64,000 bases of DNA, taken from contig QNQO01002086.1 in the NCBI GenBank assembly GCA_003290165.1, forward strand, positions 103,189-167,188. Direction: 5' to 3'. Positions 24,065-36,700 of this stretch are shown here, one piece after another. The stretch is from Berberis thunbergii (lineage: Eukaryota; Streptophyta; Magnoliopsida; Ranunculales; Berberidaceae). The notes beneath the pieces are model-generated. The model saw nothing but the letters and a program-made list of their open reading frames with translations. It made no database searches and was not told the origin of the DNA. The position numbers and the translations under genes were made by a program. Within the stretch, counting starts at the first letter, position 1; every line of letters begins with the position of its first letter.

Positions 24065-24354
24065 CTTGTTGTTGTTGAAGAGATGGAGGTACTGAGCCAT
24101 GGTTTTGTTGCGAAGTGGATTCGAGATAGTCTTGAATGAGATGCTTGCACTTCTGAAGATGATTGATGCCTTCGATGAGATAACACCACCTGAGCTTTTT
24201 CTCGAATGATATTTGCGGTCTCGATCTGTATCCACTTCTCTCTCGCTATGTAGTCTCTAATCTCCAACATGGCAATCAGATCCTTGCATGGGTTCTCTGG
24301 ATCGAAGTCATCTAGTAGCCCTTCGTCGAATTCTACTTCTGCCTTTCTTCCCAT
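24065..24354 (-). pseudogene. NDUFB10: Captured first exon of mitochondrial complex I subunit NDUFB10
   Basis: Starting at ATG 24354 the minus strand reads MGRKAEVEFDE, then FDPENPCKDLIAMLEIRDYI and REKWIQIE. This matches the N-terminus of the plant NADH dehydrogenase 1 beta subcomplex subunit 10. After about codon 55 a 1-base shift moves the remaining match (CYLIEGINHLQKCKHLIQDY) into the next frame, so the open frame diverges from the family there. A donor follows (AACAAG|GTTAGC at 24065). The open frame including an upstream ATG spans 24531-23947 (194 aa) and would give a chimeric protein. It lies next to the right terminus and so probably close to the element promoter. Confidence 0.82.
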
Positions 24355-24534
24355 CTCACTCTCTCTTTCCCCCTTACAAATTGTTAACCAAGAAATCCCC
24401 TCGAAAGATAGGCCACCAGATTCGTAGCTGAGGGAGAGGGGAATCGCAACAAAGGGAGATATGAGAAGGTTAGGCGTTGAGTTATGTTTTTTCGTTTTAA
24501 GATTTAGGTTTGAGAAAAACGGCAGAAGCACGCT

Positions 24535-24690
24535 AATTGAAATATTTGGGTTAGCGTTCTAGCGTTTTTGAATCTCGCCTAATTTTGATAGCATTTTTAG
24601 ATTTCAAAGGTCATTAAAACATACGTTTTTATAGCGAAAGTGCAAAAAAGTTGTTATTAAATGCTATAAATAAGGACTTGTGTTGTAGTG
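24535..24690. repeat. CACTA-2 right terminal and subterminal region
   Basis: Shorter than the left subterminal region: scattered GCGTT/TAGCG units (TTAGCGTTCTAGCGTTTTT, TATAGCG, GCTATA) and the terminus TTGTGTTGTAGTG. Confidence 0.8.
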
Positions 24691-24800
24691 AACTTAAGCA
24701 TCGAAGTGTCATCGGCTACCACAAGGTGGTCTTTCGCTCATGTGCGTTCCCTGTGCAGGTCTATGTAAAGGCTAGGAATGAGAACAGAAATCGACTACAT
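24691..24800 (+). repeat. Probable Tat-like LTR, second part
   Basis: Begins with the AAC duplication of CACTA-2 and reads TTAAGCATCGAAGTGTCATC, then GCGTTCCCTGTGCAGGT. These strings recall the 3' end of Tat-type LTRs. The exact LTR end is not visible. Confidence 0.45.
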
Positions 24801-24948
24801 CACACGGTCTTGAAGGCAAGTCGAGGGAAATATTGAAATCCATGGTGAAATGGGAAAGAATAATAGCAAATATCATTCTTTCCACAGGGATCATGGGCAC
24901 AACACCGAAGACTGCTACAACCTGAAAAATGAAATCAAGAACTGAGTT
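24800..24948 (+). pseudogene. Tat-like gag zinc-knuckle remnant
   Basis: The + strand translation contains [20 protein letters not shown] followed by LKNEIKN and a stop. This is the C..H..H..C-type motif at the end of gag in plant Tat/Ogre gypsy elements (the first Cys is replaced by His here). A shifted frame just upstream reads LKASR.EIL, also typical. It lies almost directly after the LTR piece, so primer site and most of gag have been deleted. Confidence 0.7.
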
Positions 24949-24949
24949 C

Positions 24950-25839
24950 AAAATGACGATTCAATGAAATCATCAGGATGCCTAATAAACAGCCCAGGGG
25001 GAAATAAAAGGTGGATACAACTACGTGATCAAAAGAACAACCCAGAGAACTGATATACGCCCTACCATGCGTAGCTGGAGGAAGCAAATAGTCAAGCCAA
25101 CCGAATAAACAATCAATAACATCACCCACTCGAGCTGATCTATATCGAAGTAGGAATGCTAATGCCAATAAACAATATCAGATAAATCAATACAACTCAC
25201 AATGAAGAGCACATAGATATTTTAACTTCAAATGGGGGCCAACCAACTGAGATAATCCGAAGAACTTACTGAAAACTACGAGCTTGACCAAAATTATCCA
25301 TGACAAGGCCAACAACGCCTCCCATATTACCGACAACAAAATTGACTCAAAAAACCTTGTTTCGACGAATGAAGCATTGGTACCAGGTATTGATGTGAAC
25401 ATGATTGGACAATTTTGGGCTTGTTCGAACCAGCCTGTCAAAGGCACACACCCAGTGATTCGTTCAAGAAGCATTTTGAGTTTATTAGCTACCTCACGAC
25501 AACAATATACGAATAGCAAATCTACATAAGATCATGAAGGACTAAGTTACAACAAACAAGTTAAGACCAATAAAGGTAGAACAAATCGAGCAGCAGTCAG
25601 AAAGATGCAATGCAGACTCTACAACATAACACAACTTTATGAAGAAAGACTGGATATTATTTCTATAGCTGTTAATCACCCAAAATGGGGTTATCAATAA
25701 AATTTCGAGTTCAAAACTCTCCATCATTCGCCTAAGCAGTAAAATTGAGGCATCAAAGTTAGACAATGAAAAGCGATGGCATATCAAGCCACAAACAACA
25801 GGTCAAGACACATACGTCACACACAAAACTTCTAGTCTG
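24950..25839. other. Tat-like internal remnant, no recognised gene
   Basis: Noncoding on inspection. The two overlapping ORFs on opposite strands (25187-25529) are uninformative. I see no pol motifs, so protease, RT and integrase appear to be deleted from this copy. Confidence 0.4.
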
Positions 25840-26335
25840 ATCAACCATGAAATCAAAGTTGGGACAAATAAGTCAACTTACTAAAATAAACTTTGGGTTG
25901 ACCAACGAAATTAAAGTGGGGACGAATATGTCGACTTACTCAAATAAACTTCGGGTCAGCCAATGAAGTAAAAGTGGAGACGGATAAGTCGACTTACTCA
26001 AATAAACTTTGGGTCGACCAATGCGTCAGACCAATGAAGTAAAAGTTGGATATATAAGTCAAGTTACTCAAATAAACCTTGGGTCGACCAACGTGTCAGA
26101 CCAATGAAGTAAAAGTTGGGATAGATAAGTCAACTTACTCAACTAAATTTTGGGTAGACCAACGCGTCAGACCAATGAAGTAAAAGTGGGGATGGATAAG
26201 TTGACTTACTCAAATAAACTCTGGGTCGATTAACGCATCAGACCAACGAAGTAAAAGTTGAAACGGATGAGTCAGCTTATTCGGGACCAACGAAGTTGGG
26301 ACTAGCAAGTCAACTTATTAAGCACTATATAGAAA
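25840..26335. repeat. Imperfect tandem array in the Tat-like remnant
   Basis: About seven diverged units of 60-87 bp share the core GATAAGTCGACTTACTCAAATAAACT, then GGGTCGACCAACG, GTCAGACCAATGAAGTAAAAGTTGG. Tandem arrays like this are common in the 3' internal region of Tat/Ogre elements. Confidence 0.85.
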
Positions 26336-26937
26336 GACTATACATATAAATCAAGATGTTATACAGGCCTTCTGGTCAATCAAAGTATAAGACCAAAAAG
26401 CAAAAACTGGAGATATGTAGGATGACTTAGTTAAACAAACATGACAGACCTAAAAGTAAAAAGGTACGAGCCAATTCGCTCAAAAAATCATCCAATCCAG
26501 CCAATAATTCAAAACATGAAACACATTGGCATACAAACTAAGACCTACTAGAGCAACCAACACACCCGATCACAAAATGAATACGCAAAATAGAACAAAA
26601 TTGTATGGAGAGTGAAGTGAGTACACTTATCATATATGATGAATCACCACAAATGATGCAAAGTGGAAAATAATATAAAAGGCAATACAAAATTGTCAAA
26701 ATGAAAGGTTTTTCATTCATAAAATCACTCTGTTACATCTGGAAAAAAAGATAGTACATTCGGAGAAGAAAATGGAACATACGGAGAAGAAAATAGAAAA
26801 TTTAGATAATAGACAGTAGAAGTAGCAAGAGCATCTGCTGGAAGAGAGGCAACAACACCAGTGGTAGGAGGAAACGCAGTTCTCCCTTGTACAGCTAGAA
26901 TATATGATGAAGCCAATATAGAAGGGTGAGGAAATGA

Positions 26938-27430
26938 CTATTCTTTGTCTATGAGATCTCTTGGGGGATCCAGAGTATTGTCCTCACCATCTTCATGCTC
27001 GAAGACATGATCGATCAAATAACGATACTCGGACAAATCAACACCAAGCTCTTCGATATAATCGAGAAGCTCAACCCATCCGTCAACAACTTTTTTCCAA
27101 TCCTCCACCTCCACAATGTTAAGCCTGTCTTTCTTTGCAACAAGCTTGTTCTTAGTAGATATAAGTTTCCCTTTGGTAGTGGTCAGTATGGCGGAGATAT
27201 CTGACTTTACTTCATCAAGCTCAATTACTAATTGCCCCACCCACCCTTCAACAATTCTACGGTTGAAAAATTGCTCAATCATAGAACGCAAAACTTAATC
27301 ACGTCCAGATTTCTCGATAGACAACTGCTTTTCCAACTCGTTCATTCGTAAGTGAACCCCGTCCAAAGCAGTCGTCAAAGATCAAGCTCCGTAACAGACC
27401 AATCTCGCACAACTTTCATTTCCCTCAGAG
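26938..27430 (-). pseudogene. Tat-like antisense ORF, coiled-coil C-terminal part
   Basis: The minus strand, read through one stop and one frame break, gives REMKVVRDWSVTELDL, then MNELEKQLSIEK, then a heptad-rich segment (LISTKNKLVAKKDRLNIVE) and an acidic end (HEDGEDNTLDPP). Charged coiled-coil followed by an acidic tail is typical of the antisense ORF of Tat elements. It is lost at 27431, where unrelated AT-rich DNA begins. The matching N-terminal type of sequence is at 16458-16834, on the other side of the LTR. Confidence 0.45.
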
Positions 27431-29237
27431 ATTAGCTTATTAATTTAAATTAACAAACACTTGATGGAGTTTTTATTAACCTAAATTATTAATTTAATAA
27501 ACCCTAATTGTAATATCACAAGTGCACGACTGTCTAATTGGTAGACAATGGCAAATACGAGTCGATCCCACGAGGATTGACGAGACAGTTGAATTCTAAG
27601 ACTTATTTAAACTAATTTAGAGTTGGGGTTACATCAAATGTAAATTACTAAATTAAGACAATGAAATTGACAACTAAAAATAAACTTATAAGATGATAGA
27701 GAGTGAACCGAGACATCGAATCCACCACAGGTTCTTCGAGATTTGTGTAATCCAAATTATTGTTTTCAAGAATTAACACGACTAATCTAAAAATTAATCT
27801 AAGTTTGCAATTGATTTCAGCAAAGGTATAAACGTCTAGCATTGCGTGTCTCCTTACGACACACACAATCACAAGTTTATTTTAACTAATTCTAAACCTG
27901 TAGCATTGCATATCTTCTAACGGCACACACAATCACAGATTCAGATTAATTAATTAAAGCAGGCTTTGAATATCAATAATGGGTACTTCTAACTATCGAC
28001 TAGTCTAGATAATTAATCCGAATATAATCGGTGAAAGCAAATTATTGAAACTCAGAAATCAACTGTTTTTAACGTTCAAGTATATAGAAAACAATAAATT
28101 CAAATACAACAAACTTTAGGAAACTCTGTGGTTTCATCTTCGCCTCGGTGCGGGGCCTAGAATATCATGGTGGCGGTGGTCACAACACTAGTATACGTGG
28201 AATCCATCTCAATACAACTGCGAATCCTGAGAAAAATGTTGCAAATGCACTGTGGTGGTACATAGAAGAACCATAGGGTGCAAATAACCAACTAATTTGA
28301 AAATCAGATGTTTCCTGCCAAAATTCTCATACTGTTTTCTCCAGCGAGACGCGCCGCTGTTTTTTCTTCTTCCGTGCTCCTCGCAAGCGTATTCTTCCTC
28401 CGTTGAAGCTCTGAAACCTGCAAGAGAGAAGGAGACAAAGTAGGGAGATACGAGAGAGGAAAGAAAAGGACGAATGGGAGAAGAGTAGGGGCGGTGAAAT
28501 AGGGAGGCGCTCCTTGTTTCTATTGCTGCTTGCGAACTCTGTTTCTCCGGCGAGCTCCGATCCTTGCAAAAGAGAGAGAGGCCCGGGAGAAGGATGAACA
28601 GAGAGATATACAAAAGGAGGAAGAGGGAAAGAATGGAGGAGGGAGACAGGGTGGTGGAGCTATGTCACGAGATGGTGGTGTGCTCTGTCGCTAAGTGATG
28701 TTGTGGATGGCGAGGTGAGGTATGCTGCCTGAGAGAGGTCGGGAAAGTGGAGGAGGTGGCGGCTGATGGTGGTGTTGGCGAGGTGACGGTAGTTGCGATA
28801 GCGACGTGGAGTGAGGTGGCGACGATGGCGGTTGGTTAGTGGTGAGAGACGGAGGTCTCTATGTCTCTGCCAAGTTGGAGAGGGGAGGAGTGGTAGCTGG
28901 AAAAAGAGAGGAGGAAGAAAAGAACGTACCAGCCGATAGGTTTTCTCCAAAAAGGGGAAAACTTAAATAGGGTTCTCCTATTTTCTTGGGCTTGGGTTTT
29001 TAGGTTAGCTTTTTGAGCTTGGGCTTGGGCTTAGGTTAAATTAGGTGGACCTAGGTTTGCTTGGGTTAGGTTTAAGTGTGTGACCCTCTACTTTGTACCA
29101 CCGCTAGAATCGATCAATTAATATATTATTTCCTCAAATTGTCGCCTTTATGCGATTTCATTGTTCACGCTCAAATTTCTACAAAAACATGAAAATGAAA
29201 TAATTAGAATAAAATATACTAATTGAAACACTAACAT
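27431..29237 (-). other. Unassigned, LTR-like noncoding region
   Basis: AT-rich sequence containing GTGCACGACTG...CGAGTCGATCCCACGAGGAT, a string I associate with plant LTR elements. A repeated block follows: AGCATTGCGTGTCTCC...CACACACAATCAC and a variant at about 27838 and 27903. The part 28320-28930 is purine-rich on the + strand (pyrimidine-rich on the minus) with a minus-strand TATA-like CCTATTTAAG near 28968, so a minus-strand promoter or LTR is possible. ORFs here look like low-complexity readings. No protein family recognised. Confidence 0.35.
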
Positions 29238-29475
29238 CACTACACCAAAAGGCAAGTTTAGTTACGCTGAGCTGGCCATGGTTCTAAACCGTTGCTTTAT
29301 TTGCCGCGGCCAAAAATCGTAGCTATATGTACCAACGGCTTAAAACCGTGGGTAAAAAAACATGGCCATGGCTTAAAACCATTGGTATATTTGGCACGGC
29401 TAAAAATCGTGGCTATTAGTAGCAACGGCTCAAAACTGTGGCTATTGTTTACTGAATGTGGATTGTGTTGTAGTG
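29238..29475. mobile_element. Short CACTA element (238 bp) or left end of the larger element
   Basis: Starts CACTACACCAAAAGGCAAG, carries family 1 subterminal units throughout (GGCTTAAAACCGTGGG and variants) and ends TTGTGTTGTAGTG, a terminus of the kind seen in family 2. The flanks are CAT and TTT, so no target duplication is seen. It may be a miniature element with two different ends. Alternatively its left end may be the left end of the transposase-bearing element that follows. Confidence 0.6.
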
Positions 29476-32400
29476 TTTGATTGCTTGTTTTATTACCAAC
29501 CAGACTTGCAATGGTACCAACTACAAAGATTGCATTCATGTTCTCTCCATAGACCTGAAAATTCAATATTTGCTCTTGGATTGATTCTTAAAACTGGTAG
29601 TTTATCAGTTACAAACTTAGTTTTCCTATCCACTTGAGCATTAGTGGTGTTTCTCTCTTCGTGTTTACACAATCATTAGTTTTCCTATCTCATTTATTTT
29701 TATGGCAATGTATACTAACTAGTTCAATTTTAGGTGCTTTTTGAGAAAGTAAGTTATCTTCAGTAAGGAAGTAAATTAAGTAGATTAACTTAACTAGTCA
29801 TGTGTATAGGTCATGGTTCATGGTGGTCACCTTCCATGCTCATATCCAACTAATTGAATATCAATAAATGGCTGATGACATGAACACAATCCTCTCTATA
29901 TCTTCAACCAATATTTGTTTAATTAAGATGTATAATAAATTAATTGCGTATTACAGAGAGAGAGAAGACTTATTGATTGGGTTGTGAGTAGGTCCAAGTG
30001 ATGAGATGCAGGGTGAACTAGTCTTATGGGAGATAAGGTGATGGCATTGGCATGCCACCCTTTGTTTTGACGTAAAATAGAAGTCTTCCATTATTTTTTT
30101 TGTTTTCTACCTTTATATGAGTCTTTCAGAGGTTGCACAAGCAAAAATTTTGGGCTTTCCTTCCACAGAAGAAGACCTAAGATATCAACTATATCTGGCT
30201 ACAAAACCTTTTGGCAAAACTGACAGAAGATTGTTCAAAATAAGTATAAAATAAATAAGGACGAGGAAAGAAAGAGAGACTCTTGGATTGGGAGATTACT
30301 GGACCTGGTCTAAGGAAACAGAGTGTTGGGCAAATTTCCTAGAGCATAAATACTGCAGATTTATGATCTTGAGTTATTATTCATTGGATCATATTTCTGG
30401 TCAAAATAAAAGTTAATTAAAATGAAAAGTTTTATGCCCTTTAGTTTTTCTATTTACTATTATTGTTAATTTATAATATGTGTATATATTGAAATCTAGA
30501 AAACACAAGTACATAGGCGCTCACCGGTTGATGGTAGATAAGACTTGAGTTTTTTTACTCTTACCATTAGACATTACATACTTCTCAAGTACAAAAGATG
30601 GCATTATAGGTATGCCATATTGCAAAAGCTCTTTAAGTGTTTTGCTCCTGCTAGATTGAAGTTGAGGAAGATGCGCTGTCTTAATTTGTATAGTACTTGC
30701 AGTTAATATCCATACTTGGTTCACTGGTGATAGCAATAGTGAAGAACTTGAAACTGATTCTCCAATTTGTGATTTTCTTCTATCTAGTTTCATCCATTTC
30801 TCAAAGCAGCTTGTGATTGAAAATGCGACCTGTAATTTAAGCATAGTTCCTTCATAACCTCTGTATATATGTGCACCTATCGCAGTGACTCTTTGCTATT
30901 TCATATGACATATAAAGTTAGAGAAATTGAAATATAGACCAGTGGACTAATCAGGCACTCTGAATTCAGAAAATCAATCACACAAGATTTAATGCAAACC
31001 CCAAATTTAGAAAGCAAAATCAAACTATATATTAGTGTTTAAAAGGATATCATCATAGAACCCACCAAACAAAAATCTCATTTACAAACAACTCAACATG
31101 ATATATACTTACTGAAACACAACTACGAACAACTAGGAAAATTGAACATATTTGCTGATGAATTAAGGAAGAGTAACACCAACCTGGAAGCTCCATTGAT
31201 GTATTTGCATAAGAAGAACACAAAGCTTGTATAGGAGAGTTGAAAACAAAGACTCTATATATATGTAAACTCTAGCTCTCACTCTCACTGCATATAAAGA
31301 TCAACAACAACAACGACAAAACATAGGTGCAGAAAATCCTTCTCAAAATGGCGTAGCAGGGAAGTTACGGCAAGCACGAGTGCATACCTTTCATATGTAG
31401 AAACAAAAAAAATGTGTCTAAAAAAGATGAATGCAAATGCAAGGGATTTGAACATTCATGCATTCATCTGATGTAGCCATAAAAAAAAAAACAAGTCGCC
31501 TACTAATACACACACACTAGTCAGCTTTTCAGACTATATATTGGGAAAATATGAGTCTTTAATATGCATTTGTTATGTGGGTTCAACATATCTGTTTCTC
31601 CTTTAGAACAAAGGAGAGAAAATAAATCCATCCAAGGGGGAGAGAGCATTGTTTGAATGAATTATATATATGCCACAAACACGTCATCTGTGCTGATGAA
31701 AGTGGGTTCAATTTCTCTTCTTTACCTGCTTGATTACCTCCCCCCTGATCTATAATTTGTTCTTCGGCCTTTAGTTTAGGTTCATGGTGTAATTCAAGAT
31801 AATTTTTTTTAAATGCTAAAGTTAGAAGTTTATTTGATTTATGTTTTAAATATCAAATCTGCTCGGAAGAGTTAACTGTACATTCAAGTTGGTGCTAGAC
31901 TAGTGATTCTTCTTTTTGGAAGAACATCGTGGTTTATTGAATATCTCATTATCTTGACATGGGATTCCCAATAATAATGTTGTTTTATTGTCTATCTTCC
32001 AGCTACAGCAGGAACAAACAAGGCTGCTTCCAGTGGCACTACTTTGAACACAAGGAAGCTTGATAAAGAAACATAAGTTCTTGCTCGTCAGTACTCAACT
32101 CTTTGGATTTTGTGGTTTCTTACAGTTTAATTGTATCATCATTAGATTGCCTCTAGCTTCGACCAAGCTATAAGGAAATGCAAGATGCCATTAAAGAGGT
32201 ATACGCATTAAAATGGGCTGGTTTTATCAAAATGTAAAGAAACCAGTAAAGAAACCTAAACATAAAACCAAATATGCGCATTAGTAAATCCAATTTCGTT
32301 TTGGTTCGGGGATCCTAAATAATCCCTACTCAATTTTCTAAAAAAAAAAAACCTTTGCTTTGGTTGCTTGGTTCTTGCATAAATCTAAGTTAGGCGAATA

Positions 32401-33786
32401 CAAGAAACTCACTCCTTTATCATCAGAAGGACTTAAATTAGTGAATCTCGCGATTTCACTTCTTACCCAAAAAAAATGTAATTTGATGCCTTTCTTTCTT
32501 CACTTTGGGTCTCAAGGTGTTCATGGCCTTACTGCGGTTTGAACTAGAGAAGTGCTTGATAAATGTAGCTTCCACCCTATCAATGAGTCTGGTAATCTTT
32601 GGAGTTCACAAGCAAAACTAGAACAGTTACGTTAATGAAGACAACTATACTTGTAAAACTAGTACAAATCAGATTATGATACCCTGGAGAATTCCAGTTA
32701 CATCATTTTATCTTTTGTTGGTTCATTATGTGTTCAATTATTTCAGCCATATCTCCAAGATCCATGAAATAAAAATCCTAGGAGAATAGGTGAAGGAGCT
32801 CCCCTTGCATGCACAACATAAATAACAATTCACTTGTCATGAATAACAATTTTTTGTTTTCTTTTCGATTCGGTCCCTTCAAAGTTTTGAAGGAGCTTGT
32901 AGACTTGCTAAAATTACAAAAACCAATGATTCTAACTTGTACACTTGCATCTTTTGCCAACAAAAACAGGTTATAAATTTGATTTGTCAAATTTTAATTC
33001 ATCCAGAAAGATGATTTCTTATATTCCTTGGATTTAAATGGAGTGGTACCTGTATGATTTATCCTACACATCCATCAACTTTTAGGTTGAGTAGTGGTTC
33101 ATGGATCATTTTCATCACAAGTCCATTTCTTCGGATTTCCAAAGTAATGATTGGGAATTATGCAATCATATATTGGAGGGTTTATGGTAGAAAACCCAGC
33201 CAGTGTGCTTCATGACCAGTCTACAACAAAATTAGCTATACTCACACCATATTTGTTGGCCTTGAAAAAAAAACAGGAAAAAGAAACTCCATATTTGTGC
33301 ACAAAACTATTGGGTTCACTGCCATTTCTTATTTCTTATTTGCGTCCCTGCCATTTCAAGCAATTGTAATTGGATGTTAAACTGCCTTTCTTTCTTGGTT
33401 TTTGATATCTAGTTCTTTGTTTTATATGCTAAAATCCTATAACGATCTTCCTTTTATTTGCACTCTTATGGGTTGTTGATGAATTCTTATTTTAATGTCT
33501 ATATATTTTATTTTGTTTTTTTCTAAGATCAGCAATAAGCATGATTGTGGTATTTTAGAAACATTAGTTTGGATAGGAGATCCAATGTAACTCAAGTAAT
33601 TGACTTGGATTGAAAATGTAGAAAGAAGGTCAATGAAACATTGTATAGGGTACCATAACAAATACAACAGCACAACTGGATGAATTGAAGTTCATTAGAT
33701 TGGTCAATGATTTTCAAGCAATTTAGCAATTTAGATTCCTTTGGTCAATGACTAAAGTTAATCTTTTGATGTTTTTGTGTGTAGAA
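29476..33786. other. Region before the transposase, mostly unrecognised
   Basis: AT-rich DNA with weak exon-like stretches (29560-29480 on the minus strand; 30844-30521 on the minus strand). Only the MBF1-like block at 32007-32073 could be assigned. Confidence 0.4.
32007..32073 (+). pseudogene. MBF1: Captured MBF1 coactivator fragment
   Basis: The translation reads AGTNKAASSGTTLNTRKLDKET. The GTNKAASSGTSLNTKKLDxDT block is characteristic of plant multiprotein-bridging factor 1, a transcriptional coactivator, just before its helix-turn-helix domain. Only this short piece is present, in an AT-rich context, on the same strand as the transposase and the other cargo. Confidence 0.7.
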
Positions 33787-36700
33787 ATGTCAACAATTCC
33801 TTTAGATAAGTCATGGATGAAAAAATGGGGAAGTGCAATGTATATAAACGGCGTTAGACAATTCCAACAGTTTTGTTGAGGATAATGCAATGGAGAGAGT
33901 CCTTTTTCCTTGCCCATGTGTTCGATGTAGGAACTCGAGGGGAAACATTAGTGTTGACGACATAGGTGTTCATTTGTTAAGCCATGGCATTGATACCAAT
34001 TATGTCACGTGGATACATCATGGAGAGAATATAAACAAGCATGTGATTGGTGTAACTTATGACAGAAGTGGTTGAACCTGATGATGCCTGTGAATATCCT
34101 AGGATGAGTGAGCTAGTTGATGATGTATTCCTCAACATGCAAACTGTGGAGGATGATAATGGGATAAATGACTTGAATGACACCGTCGAAGAATGTTTTG
34201 GCGGTAATCCCAAAATGTGGTCCGAAACTTTCTTGTGAACCTGAGACAGTTATGAACAAGAAGTATCAAAAGTATAAGGGAAAAAACGACTGTGCCTTTG
34301 TACAATGGGTGTCCTAAGGATAAGACCATGTTGTCCACCATTATTGAATTGCAGAATTTCAAGACTCATTTTAGTTGGAGTGGTATAGTGTGACGATGTT
34401 GTTAAAATGGCTAAAAACCTTATTGCCGGATGATTGTAATTTGCCAGATAACTACCCAAACATGAAAAACACAATTGAAGATATGGGGATGGAATGTAAG
34501 ACAATACATGCATGTGCCAATGGATGCATACTCTATTGGAAAGATATGAGGGCCTGGTTGGTTGTCCAAAATGTGGTTCTGGTAGGTATAAGGTTTATGT
34601 GGACGCCGATGACAACGACTCCAGCAAGGTATACAGGAAAGAAGCTAAAAAGGTTGTAAAGTATTTTCCATTGATTCCAAGGTTGAAAAGATTTTTTAGC
34701 ATACCGTGGATTGGTGAAGCAATGACTTGGCACAAGGATGCTTATTCAGATGGGAATTTGATGAGACATCCATGTGATTCAGCACAATGGACTTTAACAA
34801 ATATGAGATGGCTAGAGTTTGCCTCTGATAGTAGGAATTTGAGACTTGCAATATCGACTGATGGTTTTAACCCACGTGGAAATCTAAGTAATGCTTATAG
34901 TTGTTGGCCACTAATAATAGCACCCTTGAATCTTCCACCTTCTTTATGCATGAAAAAGGAGTTTTGGTTGTTAACCTTGTTAATATCAGGGGCCAAAAGC
35001 ACCCGGAAAGAATATTGATGTTTACCTGGAGCCATTAGTAGAAAAGTTGAAGGAATTGTGGGCAGATGGTGTTTCAACTTGAGATGTGTGTACTAAAAGC
35101 AATTTTCAGTTGAAAGCAATGTTGTTTTAGGGTATCCATGACTTTCCTGCTTATGGGACTCTAGCTGGTTGTAATGTTCATGTTATAATGCATGCCCTAT
35201 TTGTGTTGATGATGTAGAATCTGAACGTTTTTCAAACAGTCGGAAGATATGCTATAGAGGCCATCGACGTTTTTTGCCTACAAAACACAAGTTTAGAGAT
35301 GACAAGGGATTCAACAAAGATGTTGAACATCGTCGTGCTCCACGACGGTTATTTGGCGAAGAAGTTGAACAAAGGATAGTGGAAAATTTGGAAGGTAGTT
35401 CTACACAAGGTAGGGTTAGTGGGAAAAAACGCAAGAATATGGTTGATAATGATAGCGTCAATGATGAACCAACCAATAACATTGCGCAACCGTGGTCTAG
35501 AAGGTCCATTTTTATTTGATTTGCCGTACTGGAAGTTTGTTGAGCTACGACATAATATTGATGTGATGCATATTGAAAGAATGTCATTGAACACTTATTG
35601 AACATATTGTTGAATGTCTCTAAGAAAACAAAGGATGGTGAGAATGCTAGAAAGATATGGAAGACATGGGAACTCATAAGAGATATTGGTTGAGCCATGA
35701 CAATGAAACGGGAAAAAACTTCAATGCCAAAAGCATCATTTTGCCTTGACCAAGAAAGAAAAAAAAGTATTTATGAATACACTAAAAGAGTTGAAATTGT
35801 CGAGTGGATTTTCATCCAAGTTGAGTAATTGCGTTCTTGGCAATCCCCTGGAGCTAAGAGGACTGAAGTCACATGATTACCCGTGTCATTATGGCAACAT
35901 TTACTTACAGTTTTGCTTAGACATGTTTTCGTGACAAGAAGGATAAAGATTTAAGAATTGCTATTCAAAGAATTAGCTTATTCTTTAATATCTTATGTGC
36001 TAAAGTGATCAACAAAACAGATCTTTAGTTGGCACACAAAGTTGTGATTGAGGCAATGTGTGTCCTTTGAAAGGAGTTTCCGCCTTCATCTTTGTTATAA
36101 GTGTGCATTGCATGGCTCATCTAACCGAGGAAGCGATGCTTGGTGTCCAGTTCGATATCGATGGATGTATCCCTTTGAGCGGTAAATAATTTTTCTAATT
36201 TAGTGCACGTCATCACGTTATCTTATTATATTATATGCTAATTTATCATTTTATTTATGATTGATAGGTTAATGAAACGATACAAAGACTATGCTAAAAA
36301 TTTCAGATACATAGAAGGATAAATAGCAGAATCATACCTAGTAGATGAATCTGTTACATTACTGAATGGAGTATATGGCAAGCCATGGTTCGGAACTCAC
36401 AAACACAGTCAAGAGGAGTGGCTTGATGTAGATGATGAGTATGCCGATGAAAATCCATTGGATAAAGGAAAAAACTATATGCTAAATAATGTACAATTTA
36501 AACAAGCTCGAAGATGGGTTTTCAATGCACTTGCTGAATTCGAGTGATTGGGAAGAGTAAGATATATAATATTTAGTCTTTTTTTTATAACTAGAAATAT
36601 AGAATTATGATAATATGGTAACTTGTGCAGAAAATACAATGAATATTGCATGGAGTTGGCTACACAAAGTAAAAAAAAAAGGGTCAGGGAAAAATGTTGA

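Noticed and set aside
28660..28950. Arg/His-rich protein on the minus strand
   Set aside because: Low-complexity GGTGGCGA-type sequence with no family features; more likely a leader or LTR part.
32031..32049. CACTACTTTG as a possible CACTA terminus
   Set aside because: No subterminal repeats, wrong bases after CACTAC, and it lies within the MBF1 coding block. The same applies to CACTACGGGC near 39415.
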